DNA from: Azospirillaceae bacterium
GTDB taxonomy: Bacteria; Pseudomonadota; Alphaproteobacteria; Azospirillales; Azospirillaceae
DNA length: 64,000 nt
Direction of reading: 5' to 3'
Assembly: GCA_028283825.1 (NCBI GenBank)
Contig: JAPWJW010000001.1
Span: forward strand, 2,145,596 to 2,209,595
Part shown: piece after piece, positions 54,651-63,232 of the stretch
Position numbering within the stretch: the first letter of the stretch is position 1
How the letters are laid out: each line of letters begins with the position of its first letter
Program-made: the position numbers and the translations under genes
Notes under the pieces: model-generated
The model's database searches: none
The model's input: the letters and a program-made list of their open reading frames with translations, nothing else
What the model was told of the DNA's origin: nothing

Positions 54651-56076
54651 TTATTTTCGGCCTCGGTAGGGCGTGATCGACGCCACGGCCTCATCCACCA
54701 CCAGCGGCTTGTCGATCGCCGGGAAGGCCCGCTGGGCACAGTCAGCGCGTTCACAAACCTTGCAGCCGGCCCCGATGGGCGTGGCGGCGTCCGGGTCCGA
54801 CAGGTCCATGCCCTTGGCGTAGACCAGCCGGTCGGCGTGGCGAATGTCGCAGCCCAGGCCAATGGCGAACTGCTTGGCCGGGGCGCCATAGCCGCCGGCG
54901 CCGTGGGTGACGGTGCGCGCCACCCACAGGTACTGCCGCCCCTCCGGCATCACCGCCCGCTGGGTCAGGATGCGGCCGGGCTGGGCGAAGGCCTCATAGA
55001 CGTTCCACAGGGGGCAGGAGCCGCCGACGCGGGAGAAGTGGAAGTCGGTCGCCGACTGCCGCTTGGAAATGTTGCCCGCCCGGTCCACCCGCACGAAGAA
55101 GAAGGGCACGCCGCGCGCGTCCGGCCGTTGCAGGGTGGAGAGGCGGTGGCAGATGGTCTCGAACCCCACGCCGAACTGCCGCTCCAGCCGCTCGATATCG
55201 TAACGCACGGCCTCCGCGGCGGCGAGGAACGGCTGGTAGGGCAGCAGCACGGCGCCAGCAAAGTAGTTGGCCAGGCCAATGCGGGCGAGGCCGCGCGCCT
55301 CCTCGCCGGAGAAGTTGGCCTGGGCCGTCAGGCGGTCCAGCGCCTCGTCGTGTTCCAGGAAGGCCAGCTGGGCGGCCATATGGAAGGCACGCTGGCCCGC
55401 CGTCAGGTCGGGCGACAGATGCAGGATACGGTTAGCCGCGTCGTAGCGGCGGGAGGTGCGCTCCCCGGCACCACTGCCCTCCGCCGATACCCGCACGTCG
55501 TGGCGGCGGGCGAGATGGGTCTGTAGCCCCGGCGCCATGGTGCCGATGGCGAGGTTGGCCGCGTGGAACAGCGCCTCGGCCTTCGTATCCAGGACATCGA
55601 TGTGGTTGTGGTGGGCGGCGAAGAAGTCCCGCACCTCCTCGAACGGCATCAGTGGCTTGGGCGTGCCCCGCCAGTCCTCGCCCAGCAGGGTCGACACCTG
55701 CTCCAGCCGCCCAACCATGTCGCGGTAGCGGCCCTGCAGGGTCAGCAGCACCCGGCCCACCGCCGGCATGGTGCTGGCCAGTTCCTTCAATTCGGCCAGG
55801 GCGATGCCTTCGCCCACGCCGGCCTCAGTCGGCGCGTCGCGCATCGCGCATCGCGGCGACCAGGCGCGCCTCCTCATCCTCGGAGAACAGCTGCACGTCG
55901 ACGCCGAAGACGGCGTTGATCTTCAACAGCACGAGCACCGTCAGGGGCCGCAGGTTCTGCTCCAGCTGGTTCAGGTAGCTGGGCGACAGCTCCAGCGCGC
56001 GGGCCAGGGCCGCCTGGGTCAGGCCCTTTTCCTCGCGCAACCGCCGCAGGCGCACGCCGACGAACTGTTTTTACAT
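54651..56076 (-). pseudogene. ScfR/RamB-type XRE regulator of short-chain acyl-CoA metabolism, damaged twice
   Basis: The minus frame 55825-56055 encodes the XRE helix-turn-helix (LREEKGLTQAALARALELSP, SYLNQLEQNLRPLTV). A second frame (54651-55877) encodes the sensor domain: MPFEEVRDFFAAHHNHIDVL, HLSPDLTAGQRAFHMAAQL and the C-terminal Cys cluster GCKVCERADCAQRAFP. They are separated by a frameshift caused by an extra heptamer (GATGCGC repeated, 55839-55852). In addition the expected start ATG at 56076 is followed at once by an in-frame TAA before KQFVGVRLRRL. The family normally controls prp and glyoxylate genes in response to propionyl- or acetyl-CoA. Confidence 0.85.
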
Positions 56077-56089
56077 GATCGGTCATCCA

Positions 56090-56180
56090 CAACATTCGCA
56101 GGTTCGCGAGATCGTATTCGCTAATCTTCGCTACTTCAGGCGTTTCAGCGCTTTTCTTTTGCGAATATTGAGAATGCTGG
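56090..56180. promoter_or_regulatory. Cluster of TTCGC pentamers between scfR and the thioesterase gene
   Basis: TTCGC (or its inverse GCGAA) occurs five times within about 70 bases: near 56096, 56103, 56117, 56126 and 56160, several with ATTCGC context. The region is the divergent promoter of the scfR-type gene. The sites could be the regulator's own operators; this is only suggested by spacing and position. Confidence 0.35.
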
Positions 56181-56212
56181 CGCCAATGGCAAGTGTGATC
56201 AAGGGGTGTGCG

Positions 56213-56644
56213 ATGAACCCGGACATGACCAGCGAGACCACCCCGGTCCCGGCCGAAGCGCCGACCTTGACCGAGATGGTGTTCCCCGGGCTGGCGAATC
56301 ATTACGGCACGCTGTTCGGCGGCCAGGCGCTGAACCTGATGGGCAAGGCCGCCTTCATCGCCGCCAGCCGGCGGGCCGGCTGCGACGTCGTCATGGTCGC
56401 CACCGACAAGGTGGTGTTCCACCGGCCGGTCCCCGTCGGCCATGTGCTGGAACTGACAGCGCGGGTGGTGCGTACCGGCCGCTCCTCCATGACCGTGGCC
56501 GTCAGCGGGCGAAGCCGCCCACCCCAGGGCGGTGGGGGCGACCATGCGCTGGAGGGGCTCTTCGAAATGGTCGCCGTTGATGCCGATGGGCGCCCCCAAC
56601 CCGTCTTCGCCCAACCCACCGACAAAACCAGCGCGCGCCGCTAA
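56213..56644 (+). CDS. Hotdog-fold acyl-CoA thioesterase
   Basis: The frame is open from 56075; ATG 56213 has AAGGGGTG as SD and starts the family homology, giving 143 aa. Motifs are LTEMVFPGLANHYGTLFGGQ (with the catalytic N-H-Y-G-T-L-F-G-G-Q segment), LNLMGKAAFIAASRRAG, DKVVFHRPVPVGHVLELTAR and RTGRSSMTVAV. YciA-like enzymes hydrolyse short- and medium-chain acyl-CoAs. Placement opposite an ScfR-type regulator hints at a link to propionyl-CoA metabolism. The C-terminus is Gly/Pro-rich and shorter than in some relatives. Confidence 0.85.
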   Translation: MNPDMTSETTPVPAEAPTLTEMVFPGLANHYGTLFGGQALNLMGKAAFIAASRRAGCDVVMVATDKVVFHRPVPVGHVLELTARVVRTGRSSMTVAVSGRSRPPQGGGGDHALEGLFEMVAVDADGRPQPVFAQPTDKTSARR

Positions 56645-56728
56645 TTATTATATTTGTGATTAATCTGGGATTATCCACCCATATTCCCCACATTGATCCA
56701 TAATTCATATAAATCGTGAGAGCTTCGC

Positions 56729-57616
56729 ATGTCCCGCTCCACCATCAACGACCTGCCCGCCTTCTTCGCGATCGCCCAGGAGCGAAGCTTCACCAAAGCG
56801 GCGGCATTATTGGGTGTCTCCCAGCCCAAGCTCAGCGTCACGATACGGCAGTTGGAAGAACGGCTGGGTGTACGGCTGTTGAGCCGCACCACCCGCAGCG
56901 TCTCATTGACCGAGGCGGGTGAACGGCTGCTTCGGTCGGTCGAACCGCTTTACCGGAACATTGAAGCTGGGTTGGAGGCCCTGAACCTGGCCAAGGATGC
57001 ACCGGCCGGCACCGTCCGCCTTGCCGTCGGGGCCAGTTATCTCAGGGCAATCCTGTGGCCCAAGCTGATGGAAATCCTGCCGCGCTATCCTGACCTGAAG
57101 GTCGAGATCACGGTCGGCCTCGTGGATATCACGAAAAATGGGATCGACGCCGGCGTGAAGCTCAGCGACGATGTCCCCCCGGGCATGACCGCTGTTGCCG
57201 TCAGCCCCGACTTCCGTTTTGCCGTGGTTGGATCCAAATCCTATTTCACAACCAATCCTGTGCCGCAGATGCCACGGGATCTCGCGGCCCACCGCTGCAT
57301 CAATGTTCGTCCTCCGCCATATGATGAACTTTGGCCTTGGGAGTTCGAAAAGGACAGCAGGGAGGAACATATCCAGGTCGATGGCCAGTTGGCATTTAAC
57401 CAGCTTGATCTCGTGATGGAGGCGGCCGTGGCTGGTTTCGGACTGGCCTATGTTCCCGAATGCCTGGCGGCGCCTTATCTTGCCGAGGGCCGCGTGCAGC
57501 GGGTGCTGGAGGATTGGTGCCTGCCATCGCAAGGCTACCATATGTATTTTCCTGAAAGTGCTCAGATTTCCCCGGCGCTCGGCTTCCTGATTGACGCCTT
57601 GCGATATCGCGGCTGA
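56729..57616 (+). CDS. LysR-family transcriptional regulator
   Basis: The protein is 295 aa. The helix-turn-helix is LPAFFAIAQERSFTKAAALL with GVSQPKLSVTIRQLEERLGV, then RTTRSVSLTEAGERLLRSVE. The effector domain (about 90-290) belongs to the CrgA/PerR-type group that regulates a nearby gene, with GTVRLAVGASYLRAILWPK and MEAAVAGFGLAYVPECLAAP. No divergently transcribed partner is present; the upstream neighbour is the thioesterase on the same strand. Target unknown. Confidence 0.9.
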   Translation: MSRSTINDLPAFFAIAQERSFTKAAALLGVSQPKLSVTIRQLEERLGVRLLSRTTRSVSLTEAGERLLRSVEPLYRNIEAGLEALNLAKDAPAGTVRLAVGASYLRAILWPKLMEILPRYPDLKVEITVGLVDITKNGIDAGVKLSDDVPPGMTAVAVSPDFRFAVVGSKSYFTTNPVPQMPRDLAAHRCINVRPPPYDELWPWEFEKDSREEHIQVDGQLAFNQLDLVMEAAVAGFGLAYVPECLAAPYLAEGRVQRVLEDWCLPSQGYHMYFPESAQISPALGFLIDALRYRG

Positions 57617-57703
57617 GGGTCCACTGGCGGTCATGCAAATCACCACCGCGCTCCGCGAACACCCTATCTGGAGGGCCGCGGCGAAGAGCTCCGCATACCG
57701 CAG

Positions 57704-57826
57704 CTAACTGCTCTTCCCCGTCCCCGCCACAAGAAGCTCCACGATGGCCACCGCCGTGGGCAGCATCTTGTCATCCAGTTGCTTGGCCGCATCCGCGAGA
57801 CGCGCCATCGCCTCCGCCCGGCGCGA
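57704..57826 (-). pseudogene. C-terminal gene fragment ending at repeat copy B
   Basis: The minus frame reads RAEAMARLADAAKQLDDKML then PTAVAIVELLVAGTGKSS to a TAG at 57704. It has strong coding character (helical, G+C-biased third positions) but its upstream part is replaced by repeat copy B at about 57819. The family cannot be named. It may be a regulator tail. Confidence 0.4.
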
Positions 57827-57904
57827 TCAAATGACATCGTCGACTTCAATAGAATCAGAGGAATACCGGGCCGATCGGCGTCCAATCTGCATGCCGATTA
57901 ACAC
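57819..57904 (+). repeat. Dispersed short repeat, copy B (left end truncated)
   Basis: It shares GATCAAATGAC, TCGACTTCAATAGAATCA, CCGATCGGCGTCCAA and the terminal GCCGATTAACAC with copies A and C. The outer GTGTAAAT of the left terminal repeat is lost where it meets the gene fragment at 57704-57826. Confidence 0.7.
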
Positions 57905-57977
57905 TATGACCTCAATTTTGGTGATGATCGGATCATCCGGCGCCGATGACGCGGGCCTGAAGCCGGCCCGCGGCAGG

Positions 57978-58499
57978 TCACGTCCCCGTCATGAACTTCC
58001 AGCCGTCGCTGTACTTGGTCAGGATGGCCGTGGCATCGGCCGGCTCCTTCATGCCCTCGATGCTCAGGCCCGCCTTGGCCCAGGCCGGCGCGTCGGTGAC
58101 TCGGTAGCGGTACTCGACATTGGCGTTCCCGTCCTTCTCCTGGTAGCGGACGATTTCGGTTACTTGCTTGTGGCCGTAGCAGAACCCGCCCTTTCCCCAG
58201 ACGCCGGCGGCCTTGCCTTTGTCCGTCAAGTCGATCTCAAGCCGGGAGATGAAGCCCTGGCCGAAGGTTTCCTCGGCGGTGATATCCCCGTCCTTCCGCA
58301 GCGCCTCATAGATCGCCATGTCGTCGGAGGACTTTTCGACGCGGATCGGGAAGTGGATGGTGTCCATCTTGGCGTACGCCAGGCACATGGGCTCGCCGAT
58401 CGCGGCGTTGATCGCCTTCTCGAAATCGCCCTTGGGGCCGCAGGCGGACAATCCGAGCAACGCCACGATGCCCAGGAAGACAGGGAAAAGCTTATGCAT
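57978..58499 (-). CDS. Lipoprotein of unknown function
   Basis: The frame extends to 58673, but ATG 58499 follows a strong SD (AGGAAG) and opens a lipoprotein signal peptide (HKLFPVFLGIVALLGLSAC) with lipobox LSAC, giving 173 aa. The mature protein has a helical start (GDFEKAINAAIGEP), one further Cys pair (MCLAYAK, FCYGHKQ) and a beta-rich C-terminus ending TKYSDGWKFMTGT. No named family was recognised. The gene is followed on the minus strand by the repeat B region. Confidence 0.7.
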   Translation of the reverse strand: MHKLFPVFLGIVALLGLSACGPKGDFEKAINAAIGEPMCLAYAKMDTIHFPIRVEKSSDDMAIYEALRKDGDITAEETFGQGFISRLEIDLTDKGKAAGVWGKGGFCYGHKQVTEIVRYQEKDGNANVEYRYRVTDAPAWAKAGLSIEGMKEPADATAILTKYSDGWKFMTGT

Positions 58500-58644
58500 G
58501 GAGCTTCCTTCCAAAGTGTTTTTTTTAAGGTGAATTCCATTTGGTCGATGGCGTGCACGCCCACCGGCAGGAGAAGAGCGGGACCGGGCGGGCGGGCGCT
58601 CGCTGCCGCGTTCCCCGGCTCCCGTCGACTTCGCCTGGCAGGCC

Positions 58645-59382
58645 TCACGCCTGCGTGGCCTTGACCACCTCATCCAGCAGGTCCCGCGCGGGCCCCTCTG
58701 ACAGTCCGAACGCGAGCTGCACCGGCTTCTTCTGGGCCTTCAGCCGCAGGTTCAGCGAAACCGACACGGCATTCTCGATGCCCCGCGCGACGCCGACGGC
58801 CGCGAATGCCGTGGTGGTCATGGCGGCGCTGGCCACGCTGGACGAGAGCACGACCGCACCCAGTTCGCCGGTGCCGCCGGCGATGATGGTCGGCCCGGCG
58901 CTGTAGGACGCGCCGGCCATGCCCGGTGCGTGGACGAAGACCTCCTTGATCTCCGCCAGCGGATACACGGCCCCGGCCGCCAGGATGCCGGTCTTCGCCA
59001 CGGTGAACGAGTGGGGGCGCCGCGCCCTACACTGGTTGCGGAGATACCGGTAGGACATCCAGCATAGGCCTCCGACGATCAACAGGAGGACGGCCCAGAG
59101 CCGCACGTAAATACTCTCGTATGTCTGGGTAATCACCCAGGAAAGCCCAAAGTGGTTGTCTGGCTCGTAGGTCCATTTCCAACGATCAATGACGAAATAA
59201 CAGATTCCATATGAGAAAAACACCGAAAGTCCCCCGAAGAACAAGAAGAAGAACCCAACGAAAAGCCAGGTTGTCACGGGAACTCCGGCCGGGCTGACAT
59301 GGAATACACGGCCGTCCGTCGTCTGCTCGGATGTGAATTGGGTCGATGCTGTGGTCATTTCGGCTCTCGTATCGGCTTGCAT
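58645..59382 (-). CDS. Membrane protein of unknown function
   Basis: About 245 aa from ATG 59382 (ATG 59358 is an alternative). Two transmembrane helices are clear: TTWLFVGFFFLFFGGLSVFF and VRLWAVLLLIVGGLCWMSYR. The cytoplasmic C-terminal part resembles PH-like membrane proteins that sense or present a surface (HSFTVAKTGILAAGAVYPLA, NAVSVSLNLRLKAQKKPVQL, GLSEGPARDLLDEVV), but this is only suggestive. It is divergent from a small XRE gene and upstream of the lipoprotein gene on the same strand, with 146 bases between. Confidence 0.6.
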   Translation of the reverse strand: MQADTRAEMTTASTQFTSEQTTDGRVFHVSPAGVPVTTWLFVGFFFLFFGGLSVFFSYGICYFVIDRWKWTYEPDNHFGLSWVITQTYESIYVRLWAVLLLIVGGLCWMSYRYLRNQCRARRPHSFTVAKTGILAAGAVYPLAEIKEVFVHAPGMAGASYSAGPTIIAGGTGELGAVVLSSSVASAAMTTTAFAAVGVARGIENAVSVSLNLRLKAQKKPVQLAFGLSEGPARDLLDEVVKATQA

Positions 59383-59458
59383 CAATGATTCGATATATTC
59401 GCGCCGCCCCGTAGCCTCTGGTTGCGGCCCCTCCCAAGAGATACCTCATAACCCATGT

Positions 59459-59473
59459 ATTGGGTACCCGTAT
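59459..59473. promoter_or_regulatory. Palindrome upstream of the XRE gene
   Basis: GGGTACCC (59462-59469) is a perfect palindrome within ATTGGGTACCCGTAT, between the divergent XRE and membrane-protein genes. Plausible operator for the XRE protein; not tested. Confidence 0.4.
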
Positions 59474-59525
59474 TTGGCGTATCCAAAAACCTCGCCTACG
59501 CCTGCCCTGGAACCAGGAGGCCGGT

Positions 59526-59765
59526 GTGGGCGCGCGCGAGCAGTTCAGGGACGACTACGGAAAGCTGCTGACGGAGTTGGTGGCTCGCCGGAAGATCGCG
59601 GGGATCACGCAGGAGGAGGTCGCGCGCGAGCTTGGCATACGCCAGAACCTGGTCAGCAAGTACGAGCTTGGCGAAGTCAGGCTCAACGTCGTCCAATACG
59701 CCCGCTATTGCCGCGCCATCGGTCTGGAGCCGGGCGAGCTGCTGGTGACGGTGGGGCGCTACTGA
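59526..59765 (+). CDS. Small XRE-family regulator
   Basis: GTG 59526 is preceded by a strong SD (CCAGGAGGCC), better than the upstream TTG at 59460, and gives 79 aa. It is a single helix-turn-helix: KIAGITQEEVARELGIRQNL then VSKYELGEVRLNVVQYARYC, with almost nothing else. Such minimal XRE proteins often serve as phage-like repressors or antitoxins. No toxin-like partner is adjacent. The divergent neighbour is the membrane protein, and a palindrome lies in between. Confidence 0.8.
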   Translation: MGAREQFRDDYGKLLTELVARRKIAGITQEEVARELGIRQNLVSKYELGEVRLNVVQYARYCRAIGLEPGELLVTVGRY

Positions 59766-60002
59766 CCCCCCCGCCTACGCCCCATTCGGTAAGCTGTTGG
59801 GCGGGGGCTCATGCCTCATCACCGAGGTGCCAGGCGATCGCACCCGCCCAATGCCGCCTATGGATGCTTCTTTCTGATGGCGGCCGTCGTCGGTCTAGCG
59901 GGGTGGTACGGTAGCCCGCCGCCGAGAGGCGATTGGGGACGCCGTCATGGGTGTCTGTTACGTCACGCTTGTAGACATGATCCCAACTCCGTAGCCGCCA
60001 AG
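59766..60002. other. Gap after the XRE gene, no gene seen
   Basis: No open frame with supporting motifs was found between the XRE gene and repeat copy C. Short frames here appear random. Confidence 0.4.
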
Positions 60003-60094
60003 TGTTAATCGGCGCACAGCTTGAACGCCGATCAACGTGGCACCCGTATGATTCTATTGAACTCGATGGAGCCATTTGATCGCGCCGATTTACG
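60003..60094 (-). repeat. Dispersed short repeat, copy C (minus orientation)
   Basis: Read on the minus strand it runs from GTAAATCGGCGCGATCAAAT through TTCAATAGAATCA and TTGATCGGCGTTCAA to GCGCCGATTAACAC. Ends are inverted repeats as in copy A. It lies in a gene-free stretch before the HNH gene. Confidence 0.7.
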
Positions 60095-60176
60095 GGCTTA
60101 ATGCCAGTAAACCACTGCCCCCTAGCCATTCATCCGCCAATGTGAACAGCACCTAATTTCGTGGCCCTATCCCTAT

Positions 60177-60842
60177 TTAATTTTGTCTGCCCGACAGAAA
60201 TCTAGCTGCATCACCAGATTCGATGAATTCGAAAGCTCTTATCTTCGCATCGAGGGCCGTCTGGTATTTCTTTACCCCCTGAACATTGCCGATCTTGAGT
60301 CGGTAATTGTCTTCATGGGGTGATATTTGGACGGAGATCTGATCGCGGATCACTGCCATGTCGCCTGCCGTGGTGACTTTCCACTTGGGTGAGTCAACGA
60401 AGCGCCTTTTCTTTTCACGCTCCTTGATAAGGTTGGCGTGGTGTTCTCCGGCGTCGGTGGTGGCGGTGAGCGCGTCGCAGCAGTCCGTCCCGACCGCCAT
60501 GGCACCCCAGGAGGGGTGACCGATCGCGTAGATGTATCGAATTTCGGTGCCACAGAGTTCACAGCTACCGCAGAGGCTGCCGAGATCATCCACCCCGAAC
60601 AGCGACCAGCCCGTTCTGGGCATTACGATGCCGTGCTCCGCCGCATGGCAGCCCTGGCACAGGGTTTCACAAGCACCATACGGATATTCCCAAGGCAGTC
60701 GACCTGGGACGTAGGCCTTGTGATGGGCCTGCAGCACGGCGCCGTCGGCCCGGCCGCGACGGCATCGGACACAGCGGCCGTCATCTAATTTGATGATCTC
60801 CTCCCGGTAGAGGTGCCATCGGGCATGACTGTAGGGTTTCAT
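60177..60842 (-). CDS. HNH endonuclease-like protein
   Basis: Possible starts are GTG 60908 (overlapping the upstream stop), ATG 60848 and ATG 60842. AAAGGA fits 60842 best, giving 221 aa. The N-terminal HNH zinc fold is visible: DDGRCVRCRRGRADGAVLQA (CxxC), then HHKAYVPGRLPWEYPYGA (HH) and ETLCQGCHAAEHG (CxxC-H). A second cysteine set (CGSCELCGTEIRY) may form another zinc site. The C-terminal half is unrecognised. It follows the AAA-M41 gene with overlapping or near-overlapping ends, so they form one operon. Confidence 0.75.
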   Translation of the reverse strand: MKPYSHARWHLYREEIIKLDDGRCVRCRRGRADGAVLQAHHKAYVPGRLPWEYPYGACETLCQGCHAAEHGIVMPRTGWSLFGVDDLGSLCGSCELCGTEIRYIYAIGHPSWGAMAVGTDCCDALTATTDAGEHHANLIKEREKKRRFVDSPKWKVTTAGDMAVIRDQISVQISPHEDNYRLKIGNVQGVKKYQTALDAKIRAFEFIESGDAARFLSGRQN

Positions 60843-60904
60843 GGTCATCCTTTCGCGGCGTCCGGCGGAACCTGCTGGGTAGGCAGGTTCCGCCTGGGCG
60901 TCGT

Positions 60905-62998
60905 TCACTGCAGCGTCTGCGTCCGGGCTTCGTGGAGGGTGGCGTTGGCAATGGCGATGATCTCAGCGGCGGAGGCCGTCTCCCGCGCCAGAAGAAGGCC
61001 AGCCACATTCTCGACCGCGCTGTGCCATGCGTAGAGCAGGACCCGCACCTTGGCGTACTGGGTGTCCAGGATGGCCGTCACTTGCGCCGCGATCTGCGGA
61101 TTGGAGCTCAGGAGGCGTGGTACGGTCTCCGCCGTCACCGGCCCCAACCAGGTCAGGTGATCACCCAGTCCGTGGGAGGTCAGCATCTGGGTGGCCAGCA
61201 CGGTCGCGAGCGCCAGGTCGCTATCCCCGTTGCCCCCCGCGCCGGTGCTGGGCGCGCCGAGGAGGAGTTCTTCAGCCGCCCGGCCGGCCAGATGAACCTG
61301 GATGAGGTCCAGCAGGTCGTTCCGCCGTAAAACCTCGCCATCCATGCGGTAGTTCACGCCGCCCAGCCCGCCGGCCGAGATGCGGATTGAAGCCGAGACC
61401 AGCATGCTTGGCCGAAGGACCGCCGCGGCGACGGCATGCCCCGCTTCATGGACCGCACAAAGCTGGCGGAGTGCTGGCGTTCTGGGATCCGTGGGGTAGA
61501 GATCCGCTTCCAGGTCCGCTGCGACCATAGGCCTGCCCGCAACCCGGGCCCGGCGCTTGGCAGTACGCACCAGGAGTTCGCAGTCCGCGCCGCTGGCACC
61601 TTCCATTTGCGCCGCGAAACGGGTCAAATCCAAACCCGGCAGATGGTCGCGGCCCAGATGGTAGCGGAGGATGCCCGCCAACGCTGCTTGATCGGGGAGT
61701 GGAATATGCACCACCCGATCAAACCGACCCGCTCGAATGAGGGCGGGATCCAGTAAGGCGGGGTAATTGCAGGCGCCAATCATGATGACCCCCGGCCGAC
61801 CCTGCAAACCGCCTACGTGCTCCAACATCGCATTCGTGATCTGGCGGTTATAACTCTGATTTTGGCCGGGCCTTTCCGAGTGCCGTGCGGTGAAGCTATC
61901 CAGCTCATCGATAAAGAGCAGGCATGGTGCGGCACGCTTGGCATTCGTGAACGTCGAGGCCATGGCCCGCAACATGTCGCCCTGATGACCTGCGGCCTGC
62001 CACTCGCCATACGACGCGGCGATCAACGGCAGGTCACAGCTAGCGGCGAGGGCGCTTGCGAATTGGGTCTTCCCTACGCCTGGCGGGCCGGCCAACAAAA
62101 GGCCCTTGTCCATCTCATGCCAGGAAAGCGCACCGGCCCGATAAGCGGCAAGGTCACGGTTGAGTGCCTCGCCCCACGCCACCGCTTCGGACATGCCGTG
62201 GAGGTCAGCCAGGCGTGGCCCCGGTGCCGGCAAGCGAACGCGTGCTTTGGCCATCCGTTCCAACCGGTCGATCCAATCGTCGGGAGATGTTGCTGGTCGA
62301 GCCGCCAGCTTCAGGTCCGCGGCGGTCAGCAGCGCGCATAACCCATCCGATAGGGTGCGCGTAGGCGGCTGTGCAACCTGTGCCATCGCCTCGGTCAGAA
62401 TGGCGCCCGTCAGCGGCGGAACAGCCAGGCGGAAGTCTGCCGCCGCCATGAAGCGTGGCGGCAAATCCGCTTCACTGGCCGCGAGGATGATGACGCCGAT
62501 CCCGCGGGTGAGCTCGTCGGCGGCCATTGCCTCCAGATGCTCGATGGTTGGACTGCGCGGAGTTCCGTCGCGTGCGGCAATGCGCCAGGTGCTGGCGATG
62601 CGCTGACCGGGCGCATCAAGATCGGGAAAATGCGGATCGTCGATCAGGTCGCCGGTGCTGCCGATGGGAAAGTCGTCCTCGTCATCCAGTTCGGTCATGT
62701 CTGGGTATGCCGGGGTGTTCAGCAGCGGGGCGCTAACGGTTGAGACCTCACGCCAGGCGAAGCCGTTCAGCGCGTCCTCGACCACGCCTTCCATGGGGGC
62801 CACCCAACTGGCGTCAGGCGCCACGATGGTGATGGCGACGCCGCCACGGCGAGCGGTGGGGGCCAGTCCTTGAGTGCCCGCGAACGCCGCCTCCAGCAGG
62901 AGCCTTGCGGCGGCCTTCCCCAACATCGGCGGCTTAGGGCGGCTCTGCACCGGGGCCGCATACTCATCACGCAGTTGATTCAGCTTTTCCAGAGACAT
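60905..62998 (-). CDS. Soluble AAA+ ATPase fused to an M41 zinc peptidase (FtsH-like, no membrane anchor)
   Basis: The protein is 697 aa. The N-terminal 260 residues are variable and lack transmembrane helices. The AAA+ module has Walker A GPPGVGKT (304-311), Walker B CLLFIDELD (359-367), sensor/SRH NAMLEHVGGLQGRPGVIMIG and arginine fingers in LIRAGRFDR. The M41 part has VHEAGH (516-521) and, further on, GRAAEELLLGAPSTGAGGNG DSDLALAT with the probable third zinc ligand. Relatives occur on plasmids and islands and are distinct from housekeeping FtsH. It forms an operon with the HNH gene and is divergent from a ribbon-helix-helix gene across two palindromes. Confidence 0.85.
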   Translation of the reverse strand: MSLEKLNQLRDEYAAPVQSRPKPPMLGKAAARLLLEAAFAGTQGLAPTARRGGVAITIVAPDASWVAPMEGVVEDALNGFAWREVSTVSAPLLNTPAYPDMTELDDEDDFPIGSTGDLIDDPHFPDLDAPGQRIASTWRIAARDGTPRSPTIEHLEAMAADELTRGIGVIILAASEADLPPRFMAAADFRLAVPPLTGAILTEAMAQVAQPPTRTLSDGLCALLTAADLKLAARPATSPDDWIDRLERMAKARVRLPAPGPRLADLHGMSEAVAWGEALNRDLAAYRAGALSWHEMDKGLLLAGPPGVGKTQFASALAASCDLPLIAASYGEWQAAGHQGDMLRAMASTFTNAKRAAPCLLFIDELDSFTARHSERPGQNQSYNRQITNAMLEHVGGLQGRPGVIMIGACNYPALLDPALIRAGRFDRVVHIPLPDQAALAGILRYHLGRDHLPGLDLTRFAAQMEGASGADCELLVRTAKRRARVAGRPMVAADLEADLYPTDPRTPALRQLCAVHEAGHAVAAAVLRPSMLVSASIRISAGGLGGVNYRMDGEVLRRNDLLDLIQVHLAGRAAEELLLGAPSTGAGGNGDSDLALATVLATQMLTSHGLGDHLTWLGPVTAETVPRLLSSNPQIAAQVTAILDTQYAKVRVLLYAWHSAVENVAGLLLARETASAAEIIAIANATLHEARTQTLQ

Positions 62999-63130
62999 GG
63001 CTTCTCCTTACGGCGGAAGGGTTTCGCGCCGTCGATTAGGGTGATGGTCTGACGCGCCTGGATCCCTAGCCACGCGGCTGAGGCGTTGGTTCTAAATCGG
63101 ATCAAGCACGCACATGATGTACTGTATGTT

Positions 63131-63188
63131 ATGTGCGCACATTATATGCGTTTCGATGTTTGCAGCGTCAAGCGGAATGTGCGCACAT
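63131..63188. promoter_or_regulatory. Twin 12 bp palindromes ATGTGCGCACAT
   Basis: Perfect palindromes ATGTGCGCACAT occur at 63131-63142 and 63177-63188, 46 bases apart, in the divergent promoter between the AAA-M41 operon and the ribbon-helix-helix gene. A related CATGCGCACAT appears near 63759. They are the likely operators of a local regulator, most simply the ribbon-helix-helix protein. Confidence 0.65.
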
Positions 63189-63232
63189 GCGTCACATATC
63201 TCGCGGGAATGGCCCACGAGTGGGAGTAGCCC

